Source: an uncultured Ectothiorhodospiraceae bacterium
Lineage (GTDB): Bacteria; Pseudomonadota; Gammaproteobacteria; UBA6429; Thiohalophilaceae
DNA length: 64,000 bases
Assembly (NCBI GenBank): GCA_947260005.1
Contig: CAMYOL010000064.1
Span: 1-64,000, forward strand
Reading direction: 5' to 3'
A model generated the notes under the pieces. The model had not been told where the DNA came from, made no database searches, and saw only the letters and a program-made list of their open reading frames with translations. Made by a program: the position numbers and the translations under genes. Below, one piece after another: positions 9,098 through 18,100 of this stretch. Within the stretch, counting starts at the first letter, position 1, and the number at the start of each line of letters is the position of its first letter.

Positions 9098-9153
9098 CAG
9101 AGTGAGCAAATCCAAATATTGTATTAACTAATATTAACGAGTTGTTCACTCTG
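9098..9153. other. Long-armed inverted repeat downstream of the DUF5362-like gene
   Basis: CAGAGTGAGCAA (9098-9109) pairs with TTGTTCACTCTG (9142-9153) in a 12-bp stem with one G-U, enclosing 32 AT-rich bases. No U tract follows directly. It may act as a transcript-end or RNA-stability hairpin. Confidence 0.4.
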
Positions 9154-9306
9154 CCCCACGTATTATTTGTTTTTAATCAATAGCTCGTACTATTACTACT
9201 CCTTTTATAGCTTCATTTAACTTTATTATTTAACGTTAACTTGATCTCAATCAGGGTGAATTTAATCGTCATATGTTAGATAGAGCATGATAAGGAGGTG
9301 ATAATA

Positions 9307-9501
9307 ATGACTGTTGTGACGACATTAATCATGGTGGCACTGATTGCAACCATAGTATCGCTTGCTTGGGGTATTGGTTCAATGGCCCATGGTGGCCGTT
9401 TCGATACTAAGCATAGCACCCATTTTATGAGTGCGCGTGTGGTACTGCAAGGTCTTGTTGTTGTACTAATGCTGATTGCATTCGTTATATCGGCAAATTA
9501 G
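9307..9501 (+). CDS. Small HIG1-domain-like two-helix membrane protein
   Basis: The ATG at 9307 has an ideal AAGGAGGTG Shine-Dalgarno (9292-9300) six bases upstream. A GTG at 9298 in the same frame overlaps that Shine-Dalgarno and is rejected. The 64-aa product has two hydrophobic helices (~3-26 and 44-63) joined by 'MAHGGRFDTKHSTHFMSARVVLQG'-like loop features. This matches the bacterial HIG1 (hypoxia-induced gene 1) pattern of a Gly-rich loop plus 'M..RV.LQG'. Relatives in respiratory bacteria associate with cytochrome oxidase; that role is inferred here. Confidence 0.7.
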   Translation: MTVVTTLIMVALIATIVSLAWGIGSMAHGGRFDTKHSTHFMSARVVLQGLVVVLMLIAFVISAN

Positions 9502-9772
9502 TACAAATATATATAGATTTTTTACTCACAAGTAGTGGGTAGGGTTTGTTTTGACGTGAATTATTAAATATAGAGTAGCTCTCCTGACGAATTATAAAAG
9601 AATAAATTATTGAATCAGTTTTTGTTTCATTTCAATCCGCAATCATATCTTGAAAATTACATTTTCCTTTGTTTTATTTTTACGATGGTTAACTCTAACG
9701 AGTTGATTGGTTGATAGTTATCAAGTTGGAATCAAAATTGCAATTTTTATTTTGACAACAAGGAGAATAGCT

Positions 9773-10054
9773 ATGAACCCACAATACAGAAAAAGAAGAC
9801 GTTTTATAAAAGCAAGCCTGGCTGTACCGTTATTAATTAATCTACCGTGGACTATACCAACTGCAAAAGCAATTTCAGATAGTAGTTTTCTAGTACCTGA
9901 CTGGGGTAAGGATGATGGTACGCTTGATCATACCCTGCATGAATCAAGTGAAAAGTACTTCTATGGTTTGGTTCGATATGATACCGACCGAAGATTGGTC
10001 GAAATTGATCCGGAAAACGATTGTACCATCGGCCTGGCAAGAGTAAAAAAATAA
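9773..10054 (+). CDS. Small Tat-signal exported protein, unknown function
   Basis: The ATG at 9773 is chosen because AAGGAGAA lies 5-10 bases upstream; an earlier in-frame start at 9707 has none. The 93-aa product opens with a twin-arginine signal (RKRRRFIKASLAVPLL, ending near PTAKA). The mature part is only ~60 residues ('FLVPDWGKDDGTLDHTLHES...VRYDTDRRLVEIDPENDCT'). Tat export implies folding or cofactor binding in the cytoplasm, or hitch-hiking with a partner, which is unusual for so small a protein. There is one Cys. The family is not recognised. Confidence 0.7.
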   Translation: MNPQYRKRRRFIKASLAVPLLINLPWTIPTAKAISDSSFLVPDWGKDDGTLDHTLHESSEKYFYGLVRYDTDRRLVEIDPENDCTIGLARVKK

Positions 10055-10088
10055 TATTGTAAAACGACCGGGGTTCACGAGTGTGGGA

Positions 10089-10508
10089 TTAGCCAATTTT
10101 TTTTATTTCAAAGTCATGACTTATTTTTGCGGCGGTGGCTAACATCAGCGATGCACTGCAATACTTTTGGGATGATAATTGTACCGCATGTTGAACCTGC
10201 TCCTTGCTTAAGGATTGTCCTGTCAGAATATAATGAACATGTATTTGGGTGATTAGTTTTGGTGTGCGTTCTTCCCTTGTCGCGACTATTTCAACTTCGC
10301 AATCAATAATAGATTGTCTGGCTTTTTGTAAGATATGCGTAATATAAAAAGCGGCACAACCACCTAACCCCAATAACAGCATTTCCATTGGACGAACACC
10401 ATTATTGTTGCCGCCATGTTCCGGTGGCCCATCCATAATGACGCTGTGTCCACTTTCAGACAAGCCCTCGAATGTAGCACCGTTAATCCATTTAATTCGC
10501 GCCTGCAT
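10089..10508 (-). CDS. yhfA: OsmC-family protein, YhfA-like
   Basis: The 139-aa protein aligns along its length with E. coli YhfA, from 'MQARIKWINGATFEG' through 'MEMLLLGLGGCAAFYITHILQKAR' to 'SSQKYCSASLMLATAAKI'. The two conserved Cys of the OsmC/Ohr fold (in GGCAAF and KYCSAS) are present. OsmC/Ohr enzymes reduce organic hydroperoxides; YhfA's own substrate is unknown. In E. coli yhfA lies beside crp; no such context is visible here. The Shine-Dalgarno (GGGAG) is good. Confidence 0.9.
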   Translation of the reverse strand: MQARIKWINGATFEGLSESGHSVIMDGPPEHGGNNNGVRPMEMLLLGLGGCAAFYITHILQKARQSIIDCEVEIVATREERTPKLITQIHVHYILTGQSLSKEQVQHAVQLSSQKYCSASLMLATAAKISHDFEIKKIG

Positions 10509-10724
10509 AAGGTATCTCCCTGTTCAGGTGAAATAAACATAAGGATAGGATTGAAAGATCACAACCATATCACGACGGTTAGCAGTCCAATTTAAAGCAC
10601 TTTTAATAAGGGAGTCGTCTATTTGTGATAGAAAAAGGATAACTTTGTTATATCTTTACTTTTTACCTTACCGCTTGCTGGAATAGGATAAATTATTTAC
10701 TAAAAATACTTGAAAGGAGTCGCC

Positions 10725-11216
10725 ATGATTATCGCCGTTTCTCCAATCGGAACGATTCGTTCTGCATTTGACAATGCAGAGTCGGGAGGCAGACAGCCAT
10801 CAATTGATGGTCAAAAAGGAGAAATCGTACTGAACGATGAATTTTCTGATGGCCTGACAGGCCTTGAAGAGTTTTCACACATCATCGCCTTATATTATTT
10901 TCATCGTCAGGCCGAGGTGCGCTTAAAAGCCAGGCCCTGTTTTGATCCGAATATTGAACATGGTATCTTCGCCAGTCGTTTCCCGACACGTCCTAACCAC
11001 ATTGGTATAAGCATATGGTCACTAAGTAAGATTCAACAGAATATTTTATATTGTGATGATATTGATGTGCTGGATGGCACGCCATTATTGGATATCAAGC
11101 CTTATGTTAAACAGTTTGATCATCGTGAAGATCCTCGCTGTGGTTGGTATGATAGTGTGGATTGGGGGATTATTTGGAATGAGATAAAAGTATGCGATAT
11201 GGAAGAAATAAATTAG
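10725..11216 (+). CDS. trmO: tRNA N6-threonylcarbamoyladenosine methyltransferase TrmO
   Basis: TrmO (YaeB/TsaA/VirR family) adds the methyl group of m6t6A37 in tRNA-Thr using SAM. The 163-aa product has the family motifs 'SPIGTIRSAF', 'GRQPSIDGQKGEIVL', 'LTGLEEFSHI', 'GIFASRFPTRPNHIGIS' and 'DIKPYVKQFDH'. It corresponds to the catalytic beta-barrel domain and lacks the C-terminal extension of E. coli TrmO, as in many shorter homologs. ATG 10725 has AAAGGAG 5 bases upstream; the in-frame TTG at 10710 is rejected. Confidence 0.88.
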   Translation: MIIAVSPIGTIRSAFDNAESGGRQPSIDGQKGEIVLNDEFSDGLTGLEEFSHIIALYYFHRQAEVRLKARPCFDPNIEHGIFASRFPTRPNHIGISIWSLSKIQQNILYCDDIDVLDGTPLLDIKPYVKQFDHREDPRCGWYDSVDWGIIWNEIKVCDMEEIN

Positions 11217-11674
11217 AACACCTTCTATGAATACTTTTATTGTGAATATGATTAATGACAACAGTTATTAGAATTTTACCGCATACATATCCACATCTAT
11301 CTTCGCTAGCAACGTTTAATACGTAATACAGCCCTGGCATTGCAGGGTTCTAAATTTCCCGTGACGATATTAACCATTTAGTGGCTTTCCTGGGGTTATT
11401 AAATAAAGACTATGAGTCTTATATACTTAAGGAGTTGGGTGAGAATTACTAATGTACAATATGTGTACAAAGTTATAGTCAGGCCGTGACGAATAAATTT
11501 ACTTTGTTCTTAAAGGCCACAAAAAACTTTGAATTATTTTTTTATAATAACCTGGAATGAAATTATATATCTAGTTAGTTAATATAATATTGTAGAAAAG
11601 AAGGCTAATCTTGCACAACACAACTTAATTTCAGAGACAAATCAGGATACAGCTTCTATTATCTATAGGGTCTT
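11217..11674. other. Gene-free stretch upstream of the GGDEF-EAL gene
   Basis: About 460 AT-rich bases. The only weak coding hint is a 16-codon frame beginning GTG at 11440, five bases after AAGGAG, which is too short to call. No known RNA motif was recognised. Confidence 0.4.
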
Positions 11675-11752
11675 ATGAACTCTTTTTACCCACATAGCCG
11701 CACGGATGAGTCTGAAAGAAATGTTTCCACAGCTTCTGTGATGACTCAATGA
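11675..11752 (+). CDS. Possible 25-aa upstream ORF overlapping the GGDEF-EAL start
   Basis: An ATG at 11675 opens a 25-codon frame whose TGA (11750-11752) overlaps the ATG of the next gene as ATGA. AGGG lies 6 bases upstream. The arrangement is typical of translational coupling or a leader peptide. The peptide is polar, Ser/Thr-rich and not recognisable. It could be chance. Confidence 0.3.
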   Translation: MNSFYPHSRTDESERNVSTASVMTQ

Positions 11753-14196
11753 AAGATGAACATAATTCAGCCACTCCTCTTTCGGCTTCACGAATTTCAC
11801 CGCTGGCGCGCCGCCTTGTCATTTTTACCGTTGCTTTCAGTACCCTGGTGGCCTTGCTTACTACAGCGATCCAGCTCTATGTAGATTATCGACGGGAATT
11901 GGGGTTGGTCGAGTCTACTTTCCAGCAGGTAGCCGATACTCATCTCCCAACTATTGCCAATGCACTATGGTCTACAAATCAGCATGAGTTAAGTATCGCT
12001 CTTAATGGATTATCGAGGTTACCAGATGTGTGTTATGTGAATGTTACAGAACAAGATAAGATTTGGGCCGAAGCTGGAAAACAAAAACACCGAGGAGTAA
12101 AGCTCAGCAAATATAAATTAACTTATCTACATAGAGAACGCATGGAGACTATTGGCGAACTTCAGGTTGTTATCGACCTGAATGGAATTTATCAAAGGTT
12201 ACTTAATAAATTTTGGGTCATCCTAATCACTAATGGTGTAAAAACATTCTTAGTATCAGGTTTTATGTTGTGGTTATTTCACTGGCTTGTGACTCGACAC
12301 TTACGACACATTGCCAGATTTGCCGCGACCCTGGGAATTAAGAATCTCGAGGAAAGATTACAATTGCCGCGCCCAGATTCTTCAAAACAAGATGAATTCG
12401 ATCTGGTTTTGGAGGGATTCGGACGTATGCAATCGAATCTGAGTACAGCACTGCATTCATTGGAACTCGACATTGCTAAACGAAAACTAGTAGAGGAGAA
12501 GCTTAAACTATCGGCATCGGTATACAAATATAGCCATCAGGGCATTATGATTACAGATGCCGATGGAGTTATTCTAGATGTTAATCCAGCTTTTACACGC
12601 ATAACTGGATATGAGAGTGAGGAGATTATTGGCAAGAACCCACGAGTATTAAAATCAGATCGGCAGGATTCACTTTGGTATGATCGGATGTGGCGGACTC
12701 TCAAGACACGAGGCCATTGGCGTGGAGAGATATGGAACCGGCGCAAGAATGGAGAATTTTTTCCTGAGCTGGAAGATATTTCAGCAGTGCATGACGATTC
12801 CGGTAGAATAATTAACTATGTTGCAATCTTTCTGGATATTACTGAGCAGAAGAAATACGAAGCCGAACTGGATCGAATCGCGCATTACGATCAATTGACT
12901 GGGTTGCCAAACCGTCGTTTGTTGATCGACCGATTAGATCAAGCCTTACCCCGGTCTCGTCGTGAAGGTATGTTGTTGGCTGTTGCCTATCTTGACCTTG
13001 ATGGATTCAAGCCGATTAATGATCGATATGGTCACGCGGTAGGTGACAGGCTGCTAGTCGAAATAAGTCACCGACTTCGAGAGACGTTGCGTGGTGGTGA
13101 CACTATTGCCAGACTGGGAGGGGACGAGTTCGTGTTGTTATTGGGCGAATTGAACAATGTTGATGCTTGTATGGTGAGCCTTGATCGAGCTCTGGATGTG
13201 GTTAAGAGTCCGGTCATTATTGATGACGTATCATTGACTATTTCTGCCAGTATTGGCGTGACTGTTTTTCCTTTCGATGATGACAATGGTGATACTCTAT
13301 TACGTCATGCGGATCAAGCGATGTACTTAGCTAAACAGGCGGGTAAAAATTGCTATCATTTATTTGATTCTAAACAAGATAAAGAGGCTCAAGATCACCT
13401 GTTCCAGATACAACGTCTAACTGAGGCACTTTCTAATGAAGAATTTGTTCTTTTCTATCAACCCAAAGTAAACCTAAAGACCAGGAATTTTATAGGCGCG
13501 GAAGCATTAATACGTTGGCAGCATCCCGAAAGAGGTCTATTGCCACCGGCTGACTTTCTGGGCAAATTTAATGATCATCCGCTCGAGATTGATCTTAGTG
13601 CGTGGGTGATAACATCTGCTTTAAATCAAATTATGACCTGGGGACGAGAGGGGTTAGATACGGTAATTAGTGTTAATATTAGTGCTAATCATCTGCTTCA
13701 CCCAAAATTTGTTGAACAGTTGGCAGGGCTTCTTAACAAATTTCCTTATGTGAGACCTGAGCAATTAGAGTTCGAAGTCTTGGAGACTGTTGCTATGAGA
13801 GACCTAAACCGTGCTGTTGAAGTTATAAATCAGTGTAAAACTCTTGGAGTCCATTTTTCTTTAGATGATTTTGGTACAGGTTATTCATCATTAGCTTATT
13901 TCCGCCATCTGCCAGTGGATACATTGAAGATTGACAAAAATTTTGTGCATGATTTAACGATCGATCGCGAAGGCGTAGCATTGGTGGAGAGTGTTGTGCG
14001 TTTAGCCGAGTTATTTGGGCGCACAAGTATAGCGGAAGGAGTTGAAACTGCTGAGCAAGCTTGTGTCTTAATTGAACTGGGATGCTTCCAGGCACAAGGA
14101 TATTTTTTTGCCCGACCGATGCCTGCACAGGATTTAGCTGACTGGTTGGAGCAATGGCGCAACGAACCAGCTCAAACATCATCAGAAAAAAAGTAG
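11749..14196 (+). CDS. Membrane PAS-GGDEF-EAL c-di-GMP turnover protein
   Basis: The 815-aa protein has two transmembrane segments (~22-46 and 155-182) flanking a periplasmic sensor of about 110 residues. A PAS domain (~260-375, 'YKYSHQGIMITDADGVILDVNPAF') follows. The GGDEF domain has an intact active site (G457-GDEF461). The EAL domain (~550-800) has E585-A-L587 and 'DDFGTGYSS', so both synthesis and hydrolysis of c-di-GMP are possible. The next gene encodes a periplasmic solute-binding protein, suggesting ligand input through the periplasmic domain. A similar pairing occurs at 54582-57240. Confidence 0.93.
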   Translation: MKDEHNSATPLSASRISPLARRLVIFTVAFSTLVALLTTAIQLYVDYRRELGLVESTFQQVADTHLPTIANALWSTNQHELSIALNGLSRLPDVCYVNVTEQDKIWAEAGKQKHRGVKLSKYKLTYLHRERMETIGELQVVIDLNGIYQRLLNKFWVILITNGVKTFLVSGFMLWLFHWLVTRHLRHIARFAATLGIKNLEERLQLPRPDSSKQDEFDLVLEGFGRMQSNLSTALHSLELDIAKRKLVEEKLKLSASVYKYSHQGIMITDADGVILDVNPAFTRITGYESEEIIGKNPRVLKSDRQDSLWYDRMWRTLKTRGHWRGEIWNRRKNGEFFPELEDISAVHDDSGRIINYVAIFLDITEQKKYEAELDRIAHYDQLTGLPNRRLLIDRLDQALPRSRREGMLLAVAYLDLDGFKPINDRYGHAVGDRLLVEISHRLRETLRGGDTIARLGGDEFVLLLGELNNVDACMVSLDRALDVVKSPVIIDDVSLTISASIGVTVFPFDDDNGDTLLRHADQAMYLAKQAGKNCYHLFDSKQDKEAQDHLFQIQRLTEALSNEEFVLFYQPKVNLKTRNFIGAEALIRWQHPERGLLPPADFLGKFNDHPLEIDLSAWVITSALNQIMTWGREGLDTVISVNISANHLLHPKFVEQLAGLLNKFPYVRPEQLEFEVLETVAMRDLNRAVEVINQCKTLGVHFSLDDFGTGYSSLAYFRHLPVDTLKIDKNFVHDLTIDREGVALVESVVRLAELFGRTSIAEGVETAEQACVLIELGCFQAQGYFFARPMPAQDLADWLEQWRNEPAQTSSEKK

Positions 14197-14279
14197 AAAA
14201 TGCAAACTTACAAGATTTTTGGTAAGAAGATTAAATAATGGAACTCATAGTCAGGGAACTAATTACAGGAGCATATCCG

Positions 14280-15086
14280 ATGTGTATTAGTGAATATAAT
14301 AATTATTGTCAAGCAAAAAAAATAATCTGGTTAAGTTTGTGTTTAATATTAGCATTACATTCGGCATATGCGAAGGCTGAAGACTTACCGACTTTAGTTT
14401 TAAACGATGCAAATTCGGCTCCTTTCACAAATAAAGCCGGTACCGGTTTGGTTGATATTGTAGCTGGAGAAGCATTTCGTCGCGCAGGTTATAAGTTAGA
14501 ATTGATTCAGCTTCCAGCTGAGCGAGCATTACAAAATGCAAATAAAGGTATTGACGATGGTGAAGTAAGTCGGGTTGCCGGAATTCATAAAGTTTATACA
14601 AATTTGATACCAGTAGAGGAAAAATTGGTCGATCATCATTTTGTTGCTTTTACTCGAAATGCCAAATTGAAAATTGCTAGTTGGAAGAAATTGAAACCGT
14701 ATCTGGTTGGTTATATTCGCGGTTATAAGATAGTCGAGAAGAATATTCCACCTGGAACTCAGACTCGTTCCGTAAACGATGCCACTCAATTGCTGACTAT
14801 GTTAGATAAAGGAAGGATCGATATCGCTATTTACAGACGATGGGAAGGGGTTGCCTTAGCTCGTGAGATGGGTATTAAGGACTTGAGGATCATTGAGCCT
14901 TCACTTGCAGAAACCGGGATATATATCTACTTACATAAGAAACATGCGAATATCGTTCCTAAGATTTCAACAGCTCTGAGAAATATTAAAATTGAGGGAG
15001 TGTTCGCTCAAGTATGCCGCGAGGCATTTTCGAGCTTCGAACCTCTTCCTAAACAATGTACAATTTACAACGAAAAAATCGAGTGA
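14280..15086 (+). CDS. Periplasmic solute-binding protein (family 3-like), sensory partner
   Basis: The ATG at 14280 is chosen for its CAGGAG Shine-Dalgarno 8 bases upstream; earlier in-frame codons give a poor signal peptide. The 268-aa product has a signal sequence (~1-33) and the SBP_bac_3-like fold of small sensory binding proteins: 'LVLNDANSAPFT', 'AGEAFRRAGYKLELIQLPAERAL', 'DGEVSRVAGI' and 'LDKGRIDIAIYRR'. There are no permease genes nearby; it directly follows the GGDEF-EAL gene. It is clearly related to the protein at 56536-57240. It is more likely a ligand receptor for the sensor than a transporter component. Confidence 0.82.
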   Translation: MCISEYNNYCQAKKIIWLSLCLILALHSAYAKAEDLPTLVLNDANSAPFTNKAGTGLVDIVAGEAFRRAGYKLELIQLPAERALQNANKGIDDGEVSRVAGIHKVYTNLIPVEEKLVDHHFVAFTRNAKLKIASWKKLKPYLVGYIRGYKIVEKNIPPGTQTRSVNDATQLLTMLDKGRIDIAIYRRWEGVALAREMGIKDLRIIEPSLAETGIYIYLHKKHANIVPKISTALRNIKIEGVFAQVCREAFSSFEPLPKQCTIYNEKIE

Positions 15087-15201
15087 AATTAATCAGGGGA
15101 ATTGAATAATTAGAATGATATAGGTACAGCTTGTATATTTCGACATGGAATATGAAAATACTGGAGAGTAAGACCTTATATTGCTGTCGTGATAAATCAG
15201 T

Positions 15202-15696
15202 TCAATAAGTTATTTTCTTTTTCATCAGTTTACTTTGACAATAAACACTATCTTGGTAGTTTTTACTGGTGAGCGCAATCCCTGTAATGACAACATGATT
15301 CGCCAGATCATTCCAGTTAATTCGTCTGGAATAGGCCGTACCTTCATGTTGAAAATAGTGATACAAGTTTGAGGTTTTCTTTTTACCGTATGTCTTGAGA
15401 AATATTTTCTTTGTATTTTTAATTAAATTTTTACAACTGGTTTTACTGGCTTTCTTTACTGGTTTGCTTACTTTTATGTCAATCGTACCCTTTCTAACAT
15501 TGTATTTTGCCCGTATCGTAGCTCCTCTCAAGCCGGATTGTTTTTGCCTGCTTAAACTCGCGTTCAACTTTAAGATACCTAGATCCATCATGGTAACAGG
15601 CTCTTTAGCGATAATTTTTAGCGTTGACTTTTTTGCGGCAACGCAGATAGTTGGTAATAGTAATATCGTAATAAATAGAGCAATAAATAATCGCAT
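15202..15696 (-). CDS. Exported basic protein, unknown function
   Basis: The start at 15696 places a clean signal peptide (MRLFIALFITILLLPTICVA) at the N-terminus; an upstream in-frame ATG at 15735 would bury it. The mature ~140 residues are Lys-rich with 'SLSRQKQSGLRGATIRAKYN' and 'KASKTSCKNLIKNTKK', and contain two Cys. There is no recognised domain and no operon partner. Confidence 0.65.
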   Translation of the reverse strand: MRLFIALFITILLLPTICVAAKKSTLKIIAKEPVTMMDLGILKLNASLSRQKQSGLRGATIRAKYNVRKGTIDIKVSKPVKKASKTSCKNLIKNTKKIFLKTYGKKKTSNLYHYFQHEGTAYSRRINWNDLANHVVITGIALTSKNYQDSVYCQSKLMKKKITY

Positions 15697-15842
15697 TGTG
15701 ACACCATAGATGTAAATTGATATTAAACAGCACATATAGCAGATTGCGCAGAAAATTACTTCTAAATACCTGTTATTGCTAATATTTAATTTTCGGCTAT
15801 GCTAATAAGGTTATTAGATTAGACGAGTGTTTTGTTGCAATT

Positions 15843-16301
15843 ATGTCATTTTTCTCGCAAACAGTGACGATTCCAGTATGGTTTTTGATCATGATGAACG
15901 TAATTGTGTTGCTGCTGCTTGCAAAGTTATTCTGGCTGATTTATCGGTACAAGCAAGGTGATATTATCAAAGAAGAACACAGTGATATGGTTGTGTGGAA
16001 AATTAAAAATCGGAAACCCATAGCCGCACCTGCAAAACCAGCCGAGAATTTAGAAAAAGCAAAGAAAATCGAAAATAAGGATGAATTGGTCAAAGTGTTG
16101 AAAATTATGCTAAAGGAAGGAGAGAAAGGTGTGATGATGCAAACGATTGCAGATCGAATGGAGGCAAATATAGCTAATGCTCAACATGCCATGTCAAAAT
16201 TAGTCGATAATAAAATGGTAGATGAGGTCGTTGGGGTTAGTGGTACTAAATATTATCTAACTCAATATGGAAAGGACTATTGTCGCCGAAAAGCAAAATA
16301 A
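15843..16301 (+). CDS. Membrane-anchored winged-helix protein
   Basis: The 152-aa protein has one N-terminal transmembrane helix (~10-34), a charged linker, and a C-terminal winged-helix-like domain (~78-150). The latter contains 'ADRMEANIANAQHAMSKLVDNKMVDEV' and 'GTKYYLTQYGKDY', the arrangement of MarR/ArsR-type recognition and wing elements. DNA binding from the membrane (ToxR-like topology, but with the anchor at the N-terminus) is possible. Alternatively the domain may serve protein contacts. No Shine-Dalgarno is obvious. Confidence 0.65.
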   Translation: MSFFSQTVTIPVWFLIMMNVIVLLLLAKLFWLIYRYKQGDIIKEEHSDMVVWKIKNRKPIAAPAKPAENLEKAKKIENKDELVKVLKIMLKEGEKGVMMQTIADRMEANIANAQHAMSKLVDNKMVDEVVGVSGTKYYLTQYGKDYCRRKAK

Positions 16302-16382
16302 AATGAATCTAGAGAATTTTCGGAATATATTTAGAAATTAGCAATAAATCTAAGTGAAACTAATATACAAGGAAAAGTACTT

Positions 16383-17279
16383 ATGGGCAATTTGCCTCGC
16401 ATAGTTGTTGACGACTGGGAAGATACGAAAAATACCTTGCATCTGTTTATGCAAATAGTAGGTAAGGTACGCATGACACTGTTTCCAAAACAAAATCACT
16501 GGTGGCATGTGCCTTTGTATGTATCATGTAATGGTATCACTACCCGATCTATTCCGTATCAAGATAAGCTGGTTGAGATTGCCTTTGATTTTATTCATCA
16601 TCGGCTAGTGATTAATTGTAGTACCGGCGCGACGAAGTCATTTTCGCTACAAGATCAGTCTGTTGCCTCTTTTTATACTAATCTTTTCGCAAATCTCAAG
16701 GAAGTGGGTATCGAGCTCACCATTAACGCAAAACCCTATGATGTCCCTTTTAGCCAAATTCCATTTGCTGACGATACGCAACATGCTAGCTATGATCCGG
16801 ATGCAATTAACAAATACCACCAAATTATGATGTTTGTTAATTCAACATTTGAAATATTTCATGGTGACTATCTGGGTAAAAGTACTCCGGTACATTTATT
16901 TTGGCATCATGCGGATTTGGCGCTGACCCGGTTCTCTGGTAAACGTGCACCACGACTAAGTGGTGGTAGCAAAGCCGACCAGGAAGCTTACTCTCATGAA
17001 GTGATTAGTTTTGGTTTCTGGATGGGCGATGCGGTGGTTAGAGAACCAGCATTTTATGCTTATGCCTACCCAGAGCCAGAAAAACTGGCAGATATAGAGT
17101 TAGAGATAGATGGGGCAACGTGGAATACAGATTTTGGTTACGCAATGTTATTTTATCCATTTGAAAATATTCGCTCCAGTAATGATCCGCAAGGTACTAT
17201 GCTCGAATTTTTACAATATGCGTATAATATAATTGCTTCCGCGTCCGGTTGGGATATTCAAGATCTCAAACGTGGCTAG
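16383..17279 (+). CDS. DUF5996 family protein
   Basis: The 298-aa soluble protein matches the DUF5996 pattern: N-terminal 'DDWEDTKNTLHLFMQIVGKVR', 'NHWWHVPLYVS' with the conserved Trp-His, and central 'LFWHHADLALTRFSGKRAP'. A C-terminal part rich in Trp, Phe and Glu follows ('SFGFWMGDAVVREPAFYAYAYPEP'). The conserved His/Trp/Asp residues suggest an enzyme, but no activity is known. AAGGA lies upstream of the ATG. It stands alone. Confidence 0.85.
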   Translation: MGNLPRIVVDDWEDTKNTLHLFMQIVGKVRMTLFPKQNHWWHVPLYVSCNGITTRSIPYQDKLVEIAFDFIHHRLVINCSTGATKSFSLQDQSVASFYTNLFANLKEVGIELTINAKPYDVPFSQIPFADDTQHASYDPDAINKYHQIMMFVNSTFEIFHGDYLGKSTPVHLFWHHADLALTRFSGKRAPRLSGGSKADQEAYSHEVISFGFWMGDAVVREPAFYAYAYPEPEKLADIELEIDGATWNTDFGYAMLFYPFENIRSSNDPQGTMLEFLQYAYNIIASASGWDIQDLKRG

Positions 17280-17446
17280 GGTAGCGGCCTAAAATAAGTC
17301 TAAATACCGAAAATTCTAATCGAGCAAATAGTTCATAATTAATCAATAAATGAAACCGAAGAATGTAAAAGTTTTGTAAACACTCTCGGCAGAGACTTTA
17401 CATATTTATTACATACAATTTTATTTATTAAAGTAACATTTGATTT

Positions 17447-18079
17447 ATGAAATTTCACATCTTATATATTTGTACCATACTGATTTGTAATAGCCCGATA
17501 TATGCGCAGGGCGTAGTTATCCAGAGTTCTGGTCCAGTTTATTATTCATGGGCCGACTATGATGACTGGTATTATAAAAAATCTGCAACATATAAAGGTT
17601 GGAAATATATAGTTCTTCACCATTCAGCGACCCAGGTTGGTTCAGTTAGTGCATTTCATAGTTTTCACTTCAAACAGGGATATGGTGGTATCGCTTATCA
17701 TTTTGTTATTGGTAATGGTAACGGTATGAAAGACGGTGAAGTCCAGGAAACATTTCGCTGGGAACAACAAATGTCGGGGACCCATGTATCAGTCAATTCC
17801 TGGGAACATAATGTATTTGGAATAGGTATTTGCCTGGTTGGGAACCTTGAAAATTCAGCTCCTACTAAAGCTCAAACAAAAGCATTAAAGAAATTGTTAT
17901 CTAGACTCAAAAAAAAGTACAGCATAAAAAACAAGAATATCTTTGGGCATAAACATGTTGAGCACGATGATGCTTCCGGGAGAAGAGAAAAAACAGTCTG
18001 TCCTGGAAAAAAACTTGACTTTAAGACTCTGAAACCATTAGATACGACTACATATTACTCTCCATTGCTCATTGATTAA
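17447..18079 (+). CDS. Exported peptidoglycan N-acetylmuramoyl-L-alanine amidase (amidase_2/PGRP fold)
   Basis: The 210-aa product has a signal peptide (~1-20) and a zinc amidase domain. Zinc ligands are His58 (in 'VLHHSAT'), His168 (in 'GHKHVE') and Cys185 ('CPG'), as in PGRP-type amidases. It has 'GGIAYHFVIGNGNGMKDGEV' and 'NVFGIGICLVGN' as expected for the fold. It should cleave the bond between MurNAc and L-Ala in the periplasm. The gene for a DsrE-like exported protein follows after 21 bases. Confidence 0.9.
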   Translation: MKFHILYICTILICNSPIYAQGVVIQSSGPVYYSWADYDDWYYKKSATYKGWKYIVLHHSATQVGSVSAFHSFHFKQGYGGIAYHFVIGNGNGMKDGEVQETFRWEQQMSGTHVSVNSWEHNVFGIGICLVGNLENSAPTKAQTKALKKLLSRLKKKYSIKNKNIFGHKHVEHDDASGRREKTVCPGKKLDFKTLKPLDTTTYYSPLLID

Positions 18080-18100
18080 ATCAGATGAAGAGGTTGTTCT

